From contig NZ_JAKHEX010000021.1 of assembly GCF_023130475.1 (NCBI RefSeq), forward strand, positions 1 to 39,924: a DNA stretch of 39,924 nucleotides, given 5' to 3'. Both the position numbers and the translations under genes were made by a program. This document shows positions 38,697 through 39,924 of this stretch, piece after piece; within the stretch, counting starts at the first letter, position 1; every line of letters starts with the position of its first letter. A model generated the notes under the pieces. It had not been told where the DNA came from, searched no databases, and saw only the letters and a program-made list of their open reading frames with translations. The stretch is from Aciditerrimonas ferrireducens (GTDB lineage Bacteria; Actinomycetota; Acidimicrobiia; Acidimicrobiales; UBA8190).

Positions 38697-39924
38697 TCAG
38701 GAGGCGCCGGTGGCGGTCACCGTGAACCCACCGGTGTCGCTGAAGCTCGACGAGGGAGTGGCGAGGACCTGGCCGCCTTGGACCAGGTCGATGGCCGCCC
38801 GACCCGAAAGCGTCCCTTGGACGGCCAGCCCGCTGAACTGCACCGGTGGGCTGTAGGGCGCCAGGGGCAGGAGCTGCCCGCTTTGGGCGTCGGTCGGGGC
38901 CTCGACGATCCACTCCGCCGATGCCATCGGTCCCTGGTACGACTGGTCGGTCTGGAAGCGCTGACCGTTCGTGTCGTCCACGAGCTGGATCTGCCACGTG
39001 CCCGGGCTGACCTCCCCGATGTTCACCGTCACCTTGTCGCCCGGGGCGACCGTGAGCGAGGCGATCGGCGTCGCCGGGGCCGGCAGCACTTCCCACCAGG
39101 CATAGAGCTCGAACGCCCCCGGGTCGTTCGGGTCCGGCTGCTCCGCGACGCCGGCCTGGATCAGGGAGCTGTCGCCCCACCCGTCGATCCCCACCCAGAT
39201 CCCCAGCTGGGCCGGGGGGGAGGCCGCCGTGGTGAGCGATGGCACCGTCAACGTCCCCCGCACCCCCGTCAGGTCCGAGCCCACCGTCACGTAGCCGGCC
39301 CAGTTCTCCGAGGGCAGCGGGGGATCGGTGATGCTCAGGCTCGCCTGCGCGCTGTCGGCGGGAACGGCGCTGTCGGTGACCTCCACCTCGAAGGTGTAGG
39401 TGCCACTGTCCACCGGATCCCCGCTGATGGTCCCGTCCGACGACAGCGACAAGCCCGGCGGGAACTGCCCGCCGACCAGCCGCCAGGCGTACGGCGCCTG
39501 CCCACCGCTCGCTTCCAGCTCCGCCTGGTAGGGCGCGTAGAATGGGGTGCCGCCGGCAGGATTGACATCGACCGACGGTTCAGGCAGCCCGCTGGTCACC
39601 ACCTGCAACGGGGGAAGCCCGCTGGCAGCCTGCTGGCTCGACCCCGTTCCCGACGCCGCACCTTGCCCGCTGCTCGCGCCTGTCCCCTGGCCCACATCGC
39701 CAGTCGGTGCTGCGATCAAGCCGACGACCGCCACCCCCACCGGCGGCCGCTCCGAGGCCGGCAACCCCGGCACCGACCCGAAAAACCGGGCATCCCCGAA
39801 ACTAAACACCCCCCCGTCGGCCGCGACCAGCCAGTACCCCCCACCACCAGGGGCCGCCGCCATCCCCACCACCGGCGCCGCCAACTGGAGATCCCCCGCC
39901 GAACCGAAGAACGACGCGTCCCCG
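38697..39924 (-). CDS. beta-propeller-repeat / Ig-like / G1 (eqolisin) peptidase surface protein, N-terminus beyond the window
   Basis: The 409 visible residues are the C-terminal part of a larger extracellular protein; the frame is open to the window end. It begins with one and a half copies of a repeat of the type [34 protein letters not shown], known from large secreted propeller proteins in Acidimicrobiia. A Ser/Gly/Gln linker and a putative-Ig (He_PIG-like) domain ([44 protein letters not shown]) follow. The last ~200 residues match peptidase family G1: [26 protein letters not shown] (catalytic Gln), [22 protein letters not shown] and [10 protein letters not shown] (catalytic Glu). An acid-active secreted endopeptidase is predicted. 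Confidence 0.82.
   Translation of the reverse strand, partial: GDASFFGSAGDLQLAAPVVGMAAAPGGGGYWLVAADGGVFSFGDARFFGSVPGLPASERPPVGVAVVGLIAAPTGDVGQGTGASSGQGAASGTGSSQQAASGLPPLQVVTSGLPEPSVDVNPAGGTPFYAPYQAELEASGGQAPYAWRLVGGQFPPGLSLSSDGTISGDPVDSGTYTFEVEVTDSAVPADSAQASLSITDPPLPSENWAGYVTVGSDLTGVRGTLTVPSLTTAASPPAQLGIWVGIDGWGDSSLIQAGVAEQPDPNDPGAFELYAWWEVLPAPATPIASLTVAPGDKVTVNIGEVSPGTWQIQLVDDTNGQRFQTDQSYQGPMASAEWIVEAPTDAQSGQLLPLAPYSPPVQFSGLAVQGTLSGRAAIDLVQGGQVLATPSSSFSDTGGFTVTATGAS

Noticed and set aside
1..39924. CRISPR array, rRNA, insertion sequence, integrase or prophage
   Set aside because: No regularly spaced repeats, transposase or integrase motifs, or rRNA-like stretches were found; the one VirD4-like gene is not accompanied by mobility genes.

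Overview
The window is a very GC-rich stretch of a bacterial chromosome. It is almost certainly from an actinomycete, and most likely from the Acidimicrobiia or a neighbouring class. The reasons are: an HU protein with a long Lys/Ala/Arg tail, a LexA-controlled imuA'-imuB-dnaE2 mutagenesis cassette with an actinobacterial SOS box (CGAAC-N4-GTTCG), a CofC-type F420 gene plus an F420-type small flavin/deazaflavin protein, an NDMA-dependent (mycofactocin-type) alcohol dehydrogenase, an Rv1264-like adenylate cyclase, '[16 protein letters not shown]' propeller repeats, and many apparently leaderless transcripts. No rRNA, CRISPR array, transposase or integrase is visible. The region looks like chromosomal backbone rather than a mobile island.

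Layout. 1-8.1 kb: a truncated acyl-CoA dehydrogenase; a metallo-beta-lactamase-fold hydrolase coupled to an ArsB-like permease; a tight minus-strand operon rpiB-rnhB-DMT permease-gdhA; and an acyl-CoA ligase. 8.1-14.8 kb: a divergent GH38 alpha-mannosidase; a gpsA-adenylate cyclase pair; and a divergent cofC-PIG-L deacetylase pair ending in a 14-bp hairpin. 15-17.9 kb: HU, then a 77-residue protein of unknown function and a soluble VirD4/TraG-like ATPase. 18-23.1 kb: the SOS mutasome. 23.1-25.5 kb: a minus-strand run with a MetE-like methyltransferase, an F420/PPOX protein and two tandem, paralogous cysteine-rich mini-proteins that I do not recognise. 25.7-32 kb: a coiled-coil/degenerate-kinase-like membrane protein, an orphan CoxL-type molybdopterin subunit, a GGDEF protein and a secreted Abhydrolase_10 protein. 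32.2-36 kb: a saccharopine-dehydrogenase-like reductase, a tRNA with CAT anticodon, a small membrane-anchored protein and a long-form isocitrate dehydrogenase. 36.1-39.9 kb: an amidohydrolase divergent from the NDMA-type alcohol dehydrogenase, and the C-terminal part of a propeller/Ig/G1-peptidase surface protein running off the window.

How the genes work together. The clearest functional unit is imuA'-imuB-dnaE2. One LexA box sits immediately upstream of a -10 hexamer, and that hexamer lies 6 nt from the first start codon. ATGA and 25-bp overlaps then couple the three genes. The ImuB lacks the usual N-terminal part of a Y-family polymerase, so the complex may be unusually compact. A second theme is promoter grammar: at about ten transcription units a TANNNT hexamer sits 6-9 nt upstream of an ATG/GTG that has no Shine-Dalgarno, and once the same distance from a tRNA 5' end. 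A third theme is cofactor chemistry (F420, probably mycofactocin, molybdopterin). The best candidates for undescribed biology are the paired six-cysteine VVHRDG proteins, the orphan VirD4-like ATPase with its small partner, and the compact ImuB.
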